Shown here: piece by piece, positions 1-8,711 of the stretch
Numbering within the stretch: the first letter of the stretch is position 1
Layout of the letters: each line of letters starts with the position of its first letter
DNA from: PALSA-911 sp037442565
GTDB lineage: Bacteria > Pseudomonadota > Alphaproteobacteria > Acetobacterales > Acetobacteraceae
Direction: 5' to 3'
Length of the DNA: 64,000 nt
NCBI GenBank assembly: GCA_037442565.1
Contig: JBBIQA010000003.1
Coordinates: 1 to 64,000 of the forward strand
Position numbers and translations under genes: made by a program
Notes under the pieces: generated by a model
Database searches by the model: none
What the model was told of the DNA's origin: nothing
What the model saw: the letters and a program-made list of their open reading frames with translations, nothing else

Positions 1-626
1 CGCACCATCACCCAGGGCGCGGCGGCCAGCAGCGGCGCGGCGGGATCGAAGAAATCCGCCTTCCACACCGGCCAGTTGTCGCCGAACGGACTGCCGGCGC
101 AGCCGGTGTCGCCTTCCGGGCAAGGGCTTTCCCGATAATGGTAGTCGCCGACATGGATCACCAGGTCCGGACGGCGCGCGGCGGCCAGCCGCGCGACGGT
201 CGCGAACGGCCAGGCGGCGGGATCGTTGCACGCCTGCATGGCCTTGCCCTTCATCCGGCAGCCGGTGTCGCCGAGGATGACGATGCGCCGGATCGCTTTC
301 GGCAATGTGGGTGCCGGAAGTCCGGCCACGCTGATCCTTTTCGCCCCGGCGGGCGCGCGCGCGGAGCAGACCTGCACCGGATAGGCCGCGTCCGGCGCAT
401 CGCGCGGCGCGGCGGTCAGGGTGGCCCCATCCGCGATCATTTCCGGGCAGGCGGCGCCGGGTGGGACGATGGCGCGCACATCGAGCGCGCCATCCGCGCG
501 AAGCTCGACCCATGCGCCAGGCAGATCGGCGGCAAAGGCCGGGGCCGCGCCCAGGACTGCGCCCAGGACTGCGCCCAGGACTGCGCAAAACAGCGACAGC
601 ATGGCGGCAGACGCATATCGGCGCAT
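1..626 (-). CDS. Secreted metallophosphoesterase-like protein (C-terminus outside window)
   Basis: Reading the minus strand from an ATG at 626 gives about 208 residues, still open at the window edge. The start has a GGAGGA Shine-Dalgarno 8-9 nt upstream. Residues 1-33 form a signal peptide ending in PAFAA. Its hydrophobic core is built from three exact in-frame copies of a 12-bp unit, giving AVLG repeated three times. Around residue 112 the motif VILGDTGCR appears, followed near residue 145 by VIHVGDYHYRE; this GD...GD(Y)H pair is the metal-binding signature of calcineurin-like phosphoesterases. The substrate cannot be told because the histidine-rich C-terminal half is missing. It is probably exported to the periplasm or cell surface. 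The next gene (811-1041) lies upstream on the same strand but is separated by a strong terminator, so this gene is likely transcribed alone. Confidence 0.75.
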   Translation of the reverse strand, partial: MRRYASAAMLSLFCAVLGAVLGAVLGAAPAFAADLPGAWVELRADGALDVRAIVPPGAACPEMIADGATLTAAPRDAPDAAYPVQVCSARAPAGAKRISVAGLPAPTLPKAIRRIVILGDTGCRMKGKAMQACNDPAAWPFATVARLAAARRPDLVIHVGDYHYRESPCPEGDTGCAGSPFGDNWPVWKADFFDPAAPLLAAAPWVMV

Positions 627-731
627 CGGCGGGTTCCTCCCCTTGGCGTTGGGTCCGTGCCGCGCAGCATGCGCGATCGGCAAACCGGAGACCACCCTTC
701 GGGCAGTCCAAACCGGAACGTGCCGAAACAG

Positions 732-764
732 AAAAGGCCCAGGGATTTTTCCCTGGGCCTTTTT
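732..764. terminator. Intrinsic terminator, A/T-flanked on both sides
   Basis: An 11-bp perfect stem (AAGGCCCAGGG at 734-744 with CCCTGGGCCTT at 751-761) closes an ATTTTT loop. It has an A-run on the left and a T-run on the right, so it can terminate in both directions. It sits just downstream of the DUF1127 gene read on the minus strand. Confidence 0.85.
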
Positions 765-810
765 CCTGTCGTCTCCAGTCCCTAACCCGGCTGAGCCCGC
801 CGGGAAGCCG

Positions 811-1041
811 TCACCGCCGGAATTCGCCTTTGGCGATCGCCTCGAAATCATAGCGGTTGATGTTGAGGTCGCGCAGTTCCCGGTCTTCGGCGGAGGCAAG
901 GTGGGCGAGGATCTGCGCCTGGTTGCGCCGCTCGCGGCGATAGGCGTTGAAGCGGGCCAGCCAGCCGCGAACCGGCGTGCCGATGCCGGAAACACCCGGA
1001 AAGTGAAGGTTTTCGCTGAGGTGGTGGATCAGAGTGGCCAT
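811..1041 (-). CDS. DUF1127 (YjiS-like) small protein
   Basis: A 76-residue protein starting at the ATG at 1041, which has AGGAG placed 8 nt upstream; an upstream in-frame ATG at 1086 lacks this signal. Residues about 27-68 carry the arginine-rich helix-turn-helix-like DUF1127 motif (GWLARFNAYRRERRNQAQI ... DRELRDLNINRYDFEAIAKG). Proteins of this family are common in alphaproteobacteria in several copies. Some small members have been linked to phosphate and carbon metabolism or RNA binding, but the role of this one is unknown. It is monocistronic, with a strong terminator immediately downstream at 732-764 and the EF-G-like gene ending 107 bp upstream on the same strand. Confidence 0.75.
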   Translation of the reverse strand: MATLIHHLSENLHFPGVSGIGTPVRGWLARFNAYRRERRNQAQILAHLASAEDRELRDLNINRYDFEAIAKGEFRR

Positions 1042-1148
1042 GGTGGCATCTCCTGTTGCAAAGCAGCTCATGCTGCACTGCAACATTGGGTATGCCGGAG
1101 ATATAAGTCAAGAATGCTGTCCGATATTTTCGCGCATTCCGCCTGCCC

Positions 1149-3092
1149 TCATCGGCTCTCCGCCAGATGGTCGAACGCGGAGACATAGGTTCCGAGGCCC
1201 ATGGTCTGGGACCGCAGCTCGATGATCAGCTCCCCGAGTTCCGCCTGCGGCACCAGCGCCTGAACGTCGTCCCACCCCTCCCAGCCCGGTTTCTCGGCAT
1301 AGCCGAGGATCTGGCCGCGGTGACCGGTCAGCAGGCGCTGGGCGCGGGCGGTGTGCTCGTTGGGAACGCTGACGGTCACCTGCGCGATCGGCTCCAGCAG
1401 CACCGGGCTGGCCTTGGCCAGGCCCTCGGTCATCGCCAGCCGGGTCGCGGTCTTGAACGCCATGTCCGAGCTGTCGACGGTATGGAATGTGCCGTCCACC
1501 AGGGTGACGGCGATATCGACCACGGGATAGCCGAACGGCCCCTTGCGCGCGGCTTCCTCCGCCGCGTCGCCGACGGCGGGGATGTACTGGCGCGGCACCG
1601 CGCCGCCGACGACCTTGTCGATGAACTGAAACCCGGCGCCACGCGGGCGCGGCGCGATCTCCAGCTTCACGTCGGCGAACTGGCCATGCCCGCCGGTCTG
1701 GCGCTTCAGCCGGGCATGCTGGCTGACCGGTTGACGGATGGTCTCCTTGTAGGCCACCGCCGGCGGCGCGGCGGTCAGGCGCAGGCCGTAATTGCGCGAC
1801 ATCCGCTCGATGGCGGTCTGCAGATGGATCTCGCCCTGGCCGCGCAGCACCGTCTCCCCGGTTTCCAGATCCTGCACCACGCTCAGCGCCGGGTCCTCCT
1901 CCACCAGTTTCTGCAGCGCGCCGGACAGTTTCACGTCGTCCTTGCGGTCGGCGGTGCCGATGGCCCGGGCATAGACCGGTGGCGGCGGCGCGGGAAAGGG
2001 CAGCTTCGCCGGCGTGCCGGAAGTGGTTAGCGTGGTCCCGGTCGGCACGCCCTCCAGCCGGCCGAACGCGACCAGTTCGCCTGCAACCGCCTGCGCAACC
2101 TTGACCGTGTCGTCGACCTGCACGCGATGGATGCCGCCGACGCGTGAACCGTTCAGCGCGGCGCCGTCCGCCACCGACCCGCGCCAGACCCGCGCATAGG
2201 ACAGCTTGCCGGCATGGCCTGCGTAAACGGTGCGGAAAACCTGCACCAGCGGCGGGCCGTCCGGATCGATGCCGCGGCGCGCGGCGGTCTCGCCCGGCCC
2301 GGGCGTCTCGTGGCGCAGCGCCTTCCACAGCCGCCGCACGCCATGGGTGTTCTCCCCTGCCCCCAGCAGCACCTCATGCACGCTGCCGTCCAGCAGGTCC
2401 TTGCGCAGGTCCTGATAGATCTCCTGCTGCGTTGGCGCGATCTCCTCCAGCACCTTCTCCAGCAACGCGTCGTCGTGATCGGCCAGCACCTCGATCAGCG
2501 CCGAACGCGCCGCCTCCTCCGGGTCGCGCATGCGGGCGGGAAGCTGGATCTGCTCCGAGGCCTGACCGCTGCGGTAGCGATAGGCGCGCTCGGAGACCAG
2601 ATCGATATAGCCGGTGATCCGCTCGGCCTCGTAAATCGGCACCTGCCGCAGCACCAGCGGCGCCTTCGCGTAGGCCTGCAATGCGTCCAGCGTTTCGCGG
2701 ATCTGCACATTCGGCGTGTCGATCTTGTTGATGAACACCAGGAACGGGGTGCCGAGATCCTGCAGCAGCCGGAATATCGGCGCCGTGGTGGGCGCGCGCG
2801 CAGCACCCGGCTCGCAGACCAGCACCGCCAGATCGACCACGGCGAGCGCCGAGGCCGCGTCGTACAGGAACTCGATCGAGCCCGGGCAATCGACGATCGA
2901 CCAGGCATCGCCGAGATAGCTGCAATGGCCCAGATGCAATTCGGTATCCATCCGGTTGCGCGCATCGCCGGAGCGGCGCAGCGACGTGCCGGCCGCGGCC
3001 ATCAAGGCGCCGAACAGGGCGGACTTGCCGCTGCCATAGGGACCGACCAGGGCCACCGAGCGGGTTTTTCCGTTGCCGAGGACTTCCGACAT
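1149..3092 (-). CDS. EF-G-like translational GTPase paralogue
   Basis: A 647-residue protein with the domain order of elongation factor G: GTPase domain (P-loop GPYGSGKS at residues 17-24, NKID at 122-125), beta-barrel domain II, then domains III-V, ending in SAFDHLAESR. It is shorter than canonical EF-G (about 690-700 residues), and the sequence matches the EF-G-like class often annotated FusA2 or 'elongation factor G-like protein' rather than the essential factor. The G3 motif reads DCPGS (68-72), so the catalytic histidine of the DTPGH motif is replaced by serine, as expected for this paralogue class. Its function is not established; ribosome rescue, stress or tetracycline-type protection roles are only speculation. 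SD GGGGGAAG precedes the ATG at 3092. Confidence 0.85.
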   Translation of the reverse strand: MSEVLGNGKTRSVALVGPYGSGKSALFGALMAAAGTSLRRSGDARNRMDTELHLGHCSYLGDAWSIVDCPGSIEFLYDAASALAVVDLAVLVCEPGAARAPTTAPIFRLLQDLGTPFLVFINKIDTPNVQIRETLDALQAYAKAPLVLRQVPIYEAERITGYIDLVSERAYRYRSGQASEQIQLPARMRDPEEAARSALIEVLADHDDALLEKVLEEIAPTQQEIYQDLRKDLLDGSVHEVLLGAGENTHGVRRLWKALRHETPGPGETAARRGIDPDGPPLVQVFRTVYAGHAGKLSYARVWRGSVADGAALNGSRVGGIHRVQVDDTVKVAQAVAGELVAFGRLEGVPTGTTLTTSGTPAKLPFPAPPPPVYARAIGTADRKDDVKLSGALQKLVEEDPALSVVQDLETGETVLRGQGEIHLQTAIERMSRNYGLRLTAAPPAVAYKETIRQPVSQHARLKRQTGGHGQFADVKLEIAPRPRGAGFQFIDKVVGGAVPRQYIPAVGDAAEEAARKGPFGYPVVDIAVTLVDGTFHTVDSSDMAFKTATRLAMTEGLAKASPVLLEPIAQVTVSVPNEHTARAQRLLTGHRGQILGYAEKPGWEGWDDVQALVPQAELGELIIELRSQTMGLGTYVSAFDHLAESR

Positions 3093-3244
3093 CGCACTTC
3101 CCCCTTTGCACGGGCCGTCTGCGGCGCACGCCGCCGGCCAGGCCGTTTTGTGTAGCCCTGGGGGGTTGGCTCCCGCTCCGGGCGCTCATTTCCAGGCTCA
3201 GCCTAACCGTGTTTGCCCCGGCGAAGGAACCCTAATCGCGCAGG

Positions 3245-3308
3245 GCAATCGCTTGAAGAAAGAAGGTCACCGCGTCCGGCCTTTGGCCGTCCCCGTTCAA
3301 GCGATTGC
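3245..3308. repeat. Intergenic cruciform-type inverted repeat
   Basis: Two 13-base arms (GCAATCGCTTGAA at 3245-3257 and TTCAAGCGATTGC at 3296-3308) match perfectly. They enclose a smaller hairpin (CGGCC-TTT-GGCCG near 3277-3289). The element lies between the divergent EF-G-like gene (start 3092) and the MBL gene (start 3363), about 55 bp before the latter. It has no T-run, so it is not a simple terminator. It could be a dispersed palindromic repeat or a structured 5' leader. Confidence 0.6.
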
Positions 3309-3362
3309 AGCCATGCCGCGGACCAGCTTGGGGCGCCGGGCTGGAGCGACTAGGCTGCCGCA

Positions 3363-4409
3363 ATGCAACATGCCCAGCACCCTTCCAGCCTTGTTTTTCC
3401 GCACGCCGAGCCGCCCGCACCCGGCCAGTTGATCGAGGCCGCGCCAGGGGTGCTGTGGCTGCGCCTGCCGCTTCCCTATCGGCTCGATCACGTCAACATC
3501 TACCTGATCCAGGACGGCGACGGCTGGGCGACGGTCGACACCGGCCTCGGCACCGACGATTGCCGCAACGCGTGGGAGGCGGCGCTCGCCGGGCCGCTGG
3601 CGGGGCAGAAACTGACGCGGATGATCGTGACGCATTTCCATCCCGATCATGTGGGGCTGGCCGGCTGGCTGTCGGAGCGGTTCGGCCTGCCTTTGTCCAT
3701 GCCGCGGCCGGAATACCTCTACAGCCTGGCCCTGCAGCACGCGCCCGGCGATCTGGGCGCGGAGATGCACCGACCGTTCTACCTCCGCCACGGCCTGCCG
3801 CCGGAGATCACCGACCTGGTGCTGAGCCGCGGCCACGAATACCTGCACCGCACGACCGGCGTGCCGACGACCTATCACCGCATCCGGCACGGCGATATGA
3901 TGCGCATCGGTGCCAGGCGGTTCAACATCCTCACCGGCGGCGGCCACGCGCTGGAACAGGCGATGCTGCACCAGCCGGAAGACCGGCTGTTCTTCGCCGC
4001 CGACCAGGTCATCGCCCGCATATCGCCGAATGTGAGCGTGCATGCGATGGAGCCGGACCTGGACGCGCTGGGCATCTATCTGGCATCGCTGCGCATGCTG
4101 CGCGAAACCGTGCCGGCAGACGTGCTGGTGCTGCCAGGCCACGGGTTGCCGTTCTACGGCCTGCACACCCGCATAGATGAACTGATCGAGCACCACAGGC
4201 TCCGCTGCGGCGAGATCGCCGCCGCCTGCGCCAGCCGCGCGCTGTCGGTCGCGCAGGTGCTGCCCTTCGTGTTTCAGCGCGAACTCGACGAGCACCAGAC
4301 CGGCTTCGCCTTCGGCGAGGTTCTGGCCCATGTGAACCACATGCTGGGCCGCGGCGAACTGGCGCTGGAGACCGACGCGGGCGGCACGGATCGTTACCGG
4401 AGCACCTAA
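3363..4409 (+). CDS. MBL-fold metallo-hydrolase
   Basis: A 348-residue metallo-beta-lactamase-fold protein. Metal ligands are visible as HFHPDH (His91, His93, Asp95, His96), GGGHALEQ (His195), Asp214 in FAADQV and His260 in LPGHG. This is the layout of glyoxalase II/LACTB2-type hydrolases, probably binding two zinc ions in the cytoplasm. A C-terminal segment of about 80 residues (from 265) is helical and may be the winged-helix-like tail seen in LACTB2-type members. The substrate is unknown; thioesters, lactones or RNA are all possible in this fold. It reads away from the EF-G-like gene and is followed 52 bp later by a DinB-family gene on the same strand. Confidence 0.85.
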   Translation: MQHAQHPSSLVFPHAEPPAPGQLIEAAPGVLWLRLPLPYRLDHVNIYLIQDGDGWATVDTGLGTDDCRNAWEAALAGPLAGQKLTRMIVTHFHPDHVGLAGWLSERFGLPLSMPRPEYLYSLALQHAPGDLGAEMHRPFYLRHGLPPEITDLVLSRGHEYLHRTTGVPTTYHRIRHGDMMRIGARRFNILTGGGHALEQAMLHQPEDRLFFAADQVIARISPNVSVHAMEPDLDALGIYLASLRMLRETVPADVLVLPGHGLPFYGLHTRIDELIEHHRLRCGEIAAACASRALSVAQVLPFVFQRELDEHQTGFAFGEVLAHVNHMLGRGELALETDAGGTDRYRST

Positions 4410-4461
4410 AACCGGCCGAAACCGGCCCCTTGGCGGGTGGCCTTACGATGGGAGGATGGCA

Positions 4462-4959
4462 ATGAAGGCCTATTTCCGGATGTTCGCCGGCTACAATGCC
4501 TGGGCCAACGCGCGGCTCTATGCCGCGGCTGCGGAACTCACCGACCCGCAATATCGCGAGAACCGCGGCGCCTTTTTCAAATCGGTGCACGGCACCCTGA
4601 ACCATCTGCTGGTCACCGACCGGGTCTGGATGCAACGCATCACCGGCCAGGGCGAGGCGCCGGACCGGCTGGACGCCATCCTGTTCGAGGATTTCGCCGG
4701 CCTGCGCGCCGCGCGGGAGCGCGAAGACCGCCGTATCATCGATCATATCGACGGCCTGGATGAGGCGGCCTTCGCCGGTGTGATCCGCTATCGCCGGGTA
4801 TCGACGCCGGAAGTGCATGAACAACCATTGACGCCGGCCCTTGCGCATTTGTTCAACCACCAGACCCACCATCGCGGCCAGGCGCATGCGCTGCTTACCG
4901 CGCTGACCGGCAAGGGACCGGAACTTGATTTATTGTTTTATCAACGGCTGCATCCCTAA
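4462..4959 (+). CDS. DinB-family protein
   Basis: A 165-residue four-helix-bundle protein. The ATG at 4462 is preferred over the one at 4456 because GGAGG (4451-4455) touches the first but lies 6 nt from the second. DinB metal ligands are visible: His in the segment VHGTLNHLL, and HLFNHQTHHRGQAH near residue 135, the NHxxHHRGQ signature of the family. DinB proteins are metal-binding, and some act in thiol (bacillithiol or mycothiol) transfer or detoxification; the function here is unknown. It follows the MBL gene by 52 bp and may share its transcript. Confidence 0.85.
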   Translation: MKAYFRMFAGYNAWANARLYAAAAELTDPQYRENRGAFFKSVHGTLNHLLVTDRVWMQRITGQGEAPDRLDAILFEDFAGLRAAREREDRRIIDHIDGLDEAAFAGVIRYRRVSTPEVHEQPLTPALAHLFNHQTHHRGQAHALLTALTGKGPELDLLFYQRLHP

Positions 4960-5047
4960 GCTGACTCAAGGCTTGTGCGACCCGCGAGCATCGTTTCTGC
5001 GTCCTCGGGCCCGCCACGCAAATCCACGATCGGGAGATGGCCAGTCA

Positions 5048-6172
5048 ATGCTGCGATTTTTCAGAGCCAGCCGCCGTCTGACGCTGGCGGTTTTGCTCGG
5101 CGTGATGCTGCCGCTGCAATGGGCGCAGGCCTGCACGTCGTTTCTGCTGAACGCCGAGGATGGCGGAAAGGTCTATGGGCTGACGATGGAGTTCGGGCTG
5201 AACCTGAACTCGCAACTGATCATCGTGCCGCGCAAGCTCGCGATCATCGGCACCGGCCCCGACGGAACGGCGGGCAGCGGCCTGGCATGGACCACGAAAT
5301 ATGGTGTGGCCGGCGCCAACGGGGTCGGTCTGCCGATCGTGGTGGACGGCATCAACGAGGCCGGGCTGGCCGGCGGCCTGCTGTATCTGCCCAGCCTCGC
5401 GGTCTATCAGGATGTGCCGCCGGCGGAGGCGCGCAACTCCATCGCCTCCTATGAACTGCTGCTCTACACCCTCACCAACTTCGCCACGGTGGCCGAGGCA
5501 AAGGCCGGCATTGCGAGGATCAAGGTAAACCGCTCGTCGCAGGCGGTATTCAAGATGCCGGTGCCGCTGCACATGACCCTGCACGACGCGACCGGCGCCA
5601 GCATCGTGGTGGAATATATCGACGGGGTGCTGCGCATACACGACAACCCCACCACGGTGTTGACCAACGCGCCGGCGTTCGACTGGCATGTGACCAACCT
5701 GAACAACTACCTCAACCTGTCCCTGACCGATCCGCCGCCGCGGACCATCGGCTCACCCAGCGGCACGATCACGCTCGCCCCGCCCAGCACCGGCGGCGGC
5801 ATGCTGGGCCTGCCCGGCGACATGTCCTCGCCCTCTCGCTTCGTGCGTGCCTTCATCTATTCCCGCAGCGCGCCGGTGGCCAAGACCAGCGCCGAGGCGG
5901 TGGGGGTGGCCTTTCACATTCTCAACAATTTCGACATTCCGCCCGGCACCATCCGCACGGAAGCGGGTGCGAAGACCGGCGGCGGCGTCGCCGGCATCGA
6001 GACCACCGAATGGATGTCGGTCGCCGACCTGAAGAACCGCCGGTACTATATCCGCACCTATGACGGCTATCAGACGAGCGTGCTCGATCTGAAGAAGGCG
6101 AAACTGGACGCGCCGGCGATCACCTTCATTCCGCTGGACGCGCCGGAAGGGGCCACGGACGTGACGCCGTGA
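5048..6172 (+). CDS. Exported linear amide C-N hydrolase (choloylglycine hydrolase/penicillin V acylase family)
   Basis: A 374-residue Ntn-hydrolase starting at the ATG at 5048 (GGGAG 11 nt upstream). A signal peptide with core LTLAVLLGVMLPLQW ends in AQA, and the next residue is Cys29, followed by TSFLLN. In this family the N-terminal cysteine exposed by processing is the nucleophile, so signal-peptide cleavage may itself activate the enzyme. Family motifs include YGLTMEFG near residue 43 and GVAGANGVGLP. Substrates of relatives are bile-salt amides, penicillin V or N-acyl homoserine lactones; which applies here is open. It is convergent with the tartrate dehydratase-like gene, 19 bp apart. 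Confidence 0.85.
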   Translation: MLRFFRASRRLTLAVLLGVMLPLQWAQACTSFLLNAEDGGKVYGLTMEFGLNLNSQLIIVPRKLAIIGTGPDGTAGSGLAWTTKYGVAGANGVGLPIVVDGINEAGLAGGLLYLPSLAVYQDVPPAEARNSIASYELLLYTLTNFATVAEAKAGIARIKVNRSSQAVFKMPVPLHMTLHDATGASIVVEYIDGVLRIHDNPTTVLTNAPAFDWHVTNLNNYLNLSLTDPPPRTIGSPSGTITLAPPSTGGGMLGLPGDMSSPSRFVRAFIYSRSAPVAKTSAEAVGVAFHILNNFDIPPGTIRTEAGAKTGGGVAGIETTEWMSVADLKNRRYYIRTYDGYQTSVLDLKKAKLDAPAITFIPLDAPEGATDVTP

Positions 6173-6191
6173 TGCGCGCGCTTCGAAGGTT

Positions 6192-7358
6192 CTATTCGCC
6201 GAGTCGGGCGATCACCTCGCGCAGTTCCGGCTTTTCCTCCAGGCCGAAGCCCGGCGCGTCGGTGGGGCGGACCTTGCCGCCGCCCAGCGCGCACCCGGCG
6301 GGATAGCCGCCAAAGGGCTGGAACACGCCCGGATAGGCTTCGCAGCCGCCGAGGCCCAGGCCGATGGCGATATGCAGGTTGATCAGGTGCCCGCCATGCG
6401 GATACACCTGGGCCCGGTCGAAGCCGTGAAGCTCCAGCACGGAGAGCATGCGGGCATATTCGGTCAGGCCATAGGCCAGGCCCGGATCCATCTGAAACAG
6501 ATCCCACCCGCGCCGCATGCCGCCGAAGCGGACCAGATTGGTCACATCCGGTACCGAGAACAGGTTTTCCCCCGTCGCGATCGGCCCGGCATAGGTCTCG
6601 GCGATCCGGCGGTTCAGGTCGAAATCGAGCGGGTCGCCCACCTCCTCGAACCAGCGCAGCGCGTAGGGTGCGATGGCCTCGCCATAGGCCAGGGCATCGT
6701 CCAGGCCGAAGCGGCCATTCGCGTCCACCGACAACCGCGCGCCGCTGCCGGCGACCGACAACGCTTCCTCGATCCGCGCCAGGTCCTCGCGCAGCGAGGC
6801 ACCGCCGATCTTCATCTTGAACGCGTCGAAGCCGAGATCTCTGTAGCCCATCAGTTCGTCGCGCAAGGTCCGCGTGCCGCCCGGCGGATAGTAATAGCCG
6901 CCGGCGGCGTAGACATCGACGCTGGCCGCCCCGGCCGGGCGGCGATGATGCCGGGCGATGGTGGCAAAGGCCGGCTCGTCATCGAGCTTGGCGTTCAGGT
7001 CCCAGAACGCCAGTTCCACCGCGCCGGCCGCCGCGGCGCGATCGCCGTGGCCCCCGGGCTTTTCATTGCGCATCGCGATGGCCAGCACCTTTGCCGGATC
7101 GAAGCGCCGCCCGTCCGTGCTCAGCAACGCAGCCGGCTCGGCGGCGCGCAGGCGCGGCAGGATGCGGTCGCGCAGGATGCCACCCTGGGCGAAGCGGCCG
7201 ATGGAGTCGAAGGCGTACCCCGTCACCGGCTGGCCGTTGCGCACCACGTCCGAAACCACCGCCACCATCGAGACATCGTGCTCGGCGAAGCTGACCAGCG
7301 CGTTGGCGATGTTGCCGTCAAGCCGGACGGTCAGTTCCCGGATGTCGGTGATGCGCAT
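6192..7358 (-). CDS. tarD: D(-)-tartrate dehydratase-like enolase-superfamily enzyme
   Basis: A 388-residue protein from the ATG at 7358, almost the exact length of Bradyrhizobium D-tartrate dehydratase. Residues known from that enzyme are found one position earlier here: the catalytic lysines in KMK (181 and 183), metal ligands Asp212, Glu238 and Glu264, and the catalytic His321 in YPHGGH. The reaction would be dehydration of D-tartrate to oxaloacetate using Mg2+ in the cytoplasm. It begins 23 bp after pqiA on the same strand and may be carried by the same transcript, although no functional link is obvious. The open frame extends upstream to 7958, but only as a shadow of pqiA. Confidence 0.8.
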   Translation of the reverse strand: MRITDIRELTVRLDGNIANALVSFAEHDVSMVAVVSDVVRNGQPVTGYAFDSIGRFAQGGILRDRILPRLRAAEPAALLSTDGRRFDPAKVLAIAMRNEKPGGHGDRAAAAGAVELAFWDLNAKLDDEPAFATIARHHRRPAGAASVDVYAAGGYYYPPGGTRTLRDELMGYRDLGFDAFKMKIGGASLREDLARIEEALSVAGSGARLSVDANGRFGLDDALAYGEAIAPYALRWFEEVGDPLDFDLNRRIAETYAGPIATGENLFSVPDVTNLVRFGGMRRGWDLFQMDPGLAYGLTEYARMLSVLELHGFDRAQVYPHGGHLINLHIAIGLGLGGCEAYPGVFQPFGGYPAGCALGGGKVRPTDAPGFGLEEKPELREVIARLGE

Positions 7359-7381
7359 GGGGGCGGGGCTTCTCCGCGAGC

Positions 7382-8701
7382 CTATGCGCCGTGCGAGCGA
7401 AGCTGGCCGGAGGCTCGCGCCGGGCGAGCGGGCGCCCGCGCGGCGGCGTCCCACATCAGCCGCGGGTCGAAACTCTCGGCCGCGAAGATCGTCAGGATCA
7501 CCACGGCGCAAAAGGCGACCGCGCCGAAGCCGGGCTCGATGGTGATGACATTGCCGAACTTCACCAGCGCGCCCAGCAGCGCCTCCATGAAGATGTCGAT
7601 CATGGACCAGCGGCCGATCCAGCAGATCACCCGGTAGAGCCGGGTCCGTTGCGCCAGCCAGCGTCCGTTGCCGGTCTGCGTGGCGATCAGCAGGAAGGAC
7701 AGGCCGACCAGCTTCAGCATCGGCACGGCAATGCTGGCGAAGAACACCAGTGCCGCCAGTGGATACATGCGCGATGAAACCAGCTCCTCCACCCCGCCCA
7801 GGATGGTGCTGGGGTGTCCGGCGCCAAGCTGCATCACGGTGAGGACGGGAAAGTAGTTCGCCGGCAGGTACAGCACCGAGGCCGCGATCAGCAGCGCCCA
7901 GGTCCGCGCGACGGCATTCGGCTTGCGCGCGTGCAACGGGCTGTCGCAGCGCGGGCACGTGGTGTGCCCGTGGGAGTGTCCGTGATCCGGATGGTGGGCG
8001 GGAACGCTGACCAGCCCGCAGGTCTCGCAGCCGACCGCCCGGCGCGCGGCCAGCGCGGCTTCGGGTACCGGCGCCGGCGCTTCGTCGCCGCCCAGCCGCG
8101 CCCAGACCGAGGCGCGGTGCAGCGCGCCATCCGCCCAGGCCAGCACGAAGGTCAGCACCAGCAGGGCATAAATACCGTGTTCAAGCGTGATCTTCACCAG
8201 ATCACCGAGCTTCACATAGGCGACGAACACGCCGAAGACGAACACTTCCAGCATCGACCAGGGCCCCAGGCGCTCTACCCAGGCGAACACAAGGCGCAGG
8301 TGATGCGGCGGCTGCGGCAATTGCATCCGGATCAGCACATAGAGCGTGCCGGCCAGCCTGGCGAAGGGGGCCAGCACGGTGACAAACACCACCACGGCCG
8401 CCAGCGACGGCATGCCCCGCTGCACCAGTTCCTCGGGACCGGAGAACAGGCCGGCCTGCAACGCGATACCCGCCGTCTCGACGCTCATCAGCGTGGTCGA
8501 GCACAGGATGATCAGCAGGACCAGGGCGGCGAGGTTCAGCGCGATGCTCATGTCGTGCGAATGCACCGCCGCGCGGCGCAGCGTGGTGGGGCAGCGCTCG
8601 CACGCGGCGACCATGCCCTTCGCCAACGCCGGCACGACCTGGAAGTGCCCGCAGCCGGGACATTCGCGCAGTTCGGGCGGCGGCGCCGCTACTGCGCTCA
8701 T
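7382..8701 (-). CDS. pqiA: PqiA-type integral membrane protein
   Basis: A 439-residue inner-membrane protein starting at the ATG at 8701, 10 bp after pqiC. It shows the duplicated architecture of PqiA: two halves, each with a cytoplasmic zinc-ribbon and about four transmembrane helices. The first ribbon is CPGCGHF ... CERC (residues 14-36). The second is CETCG ... CPRC around residues 225-250, with an inserted histidine-rich HHPDHGHSHGH segment between its Cys pairs. PqiA works with the MCE protein PqiB and lipoprotein PqiC in lipid transport between inner and outer membranes. The order here (pqiB-pqiC-pqiA) differs from the E. coli pqiABC order. Confidence 0.9.
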   Translation of the reverse strand: MSAVAAPPPELRECPGCGHFQVVPALAKGMVAACERCPTTLRRAAVHSHDMSIALNLAALVLLIILCSTTLMSVETAGIALQAGLFSGPEELVQRGMPSLAAVVVFVTVLAPFARLAGTLYVLIRMQLPQPPHHLRLVFAWVERLGPWSMLEVFVFGVFVAYVKLGDLVKITLEHGIYALLVLTFVLAWADGALHRASVWARLGGDEAPAPVPEAALAARRAVGCETCGLVSVPAHHPDHGHSHGHTTCPRCDSPLHARKPNAVARTWALLIAASVLYLPANYFPVLTVMQLGAGHPSTILGGVEELVSSRMYPLAALVFFASIAVPMLKLVGLSFLLIATQTGNGRWLAQRTRLYRVICWIGRWSMIDIFMEALLGALVKFGNVITIEPGFGAVAFCAVVILTIFAAESFDPRLMWDAAARAPARPARASGQLRSHGA

Positions 8702-8711
8702 TTCCCCGGGC

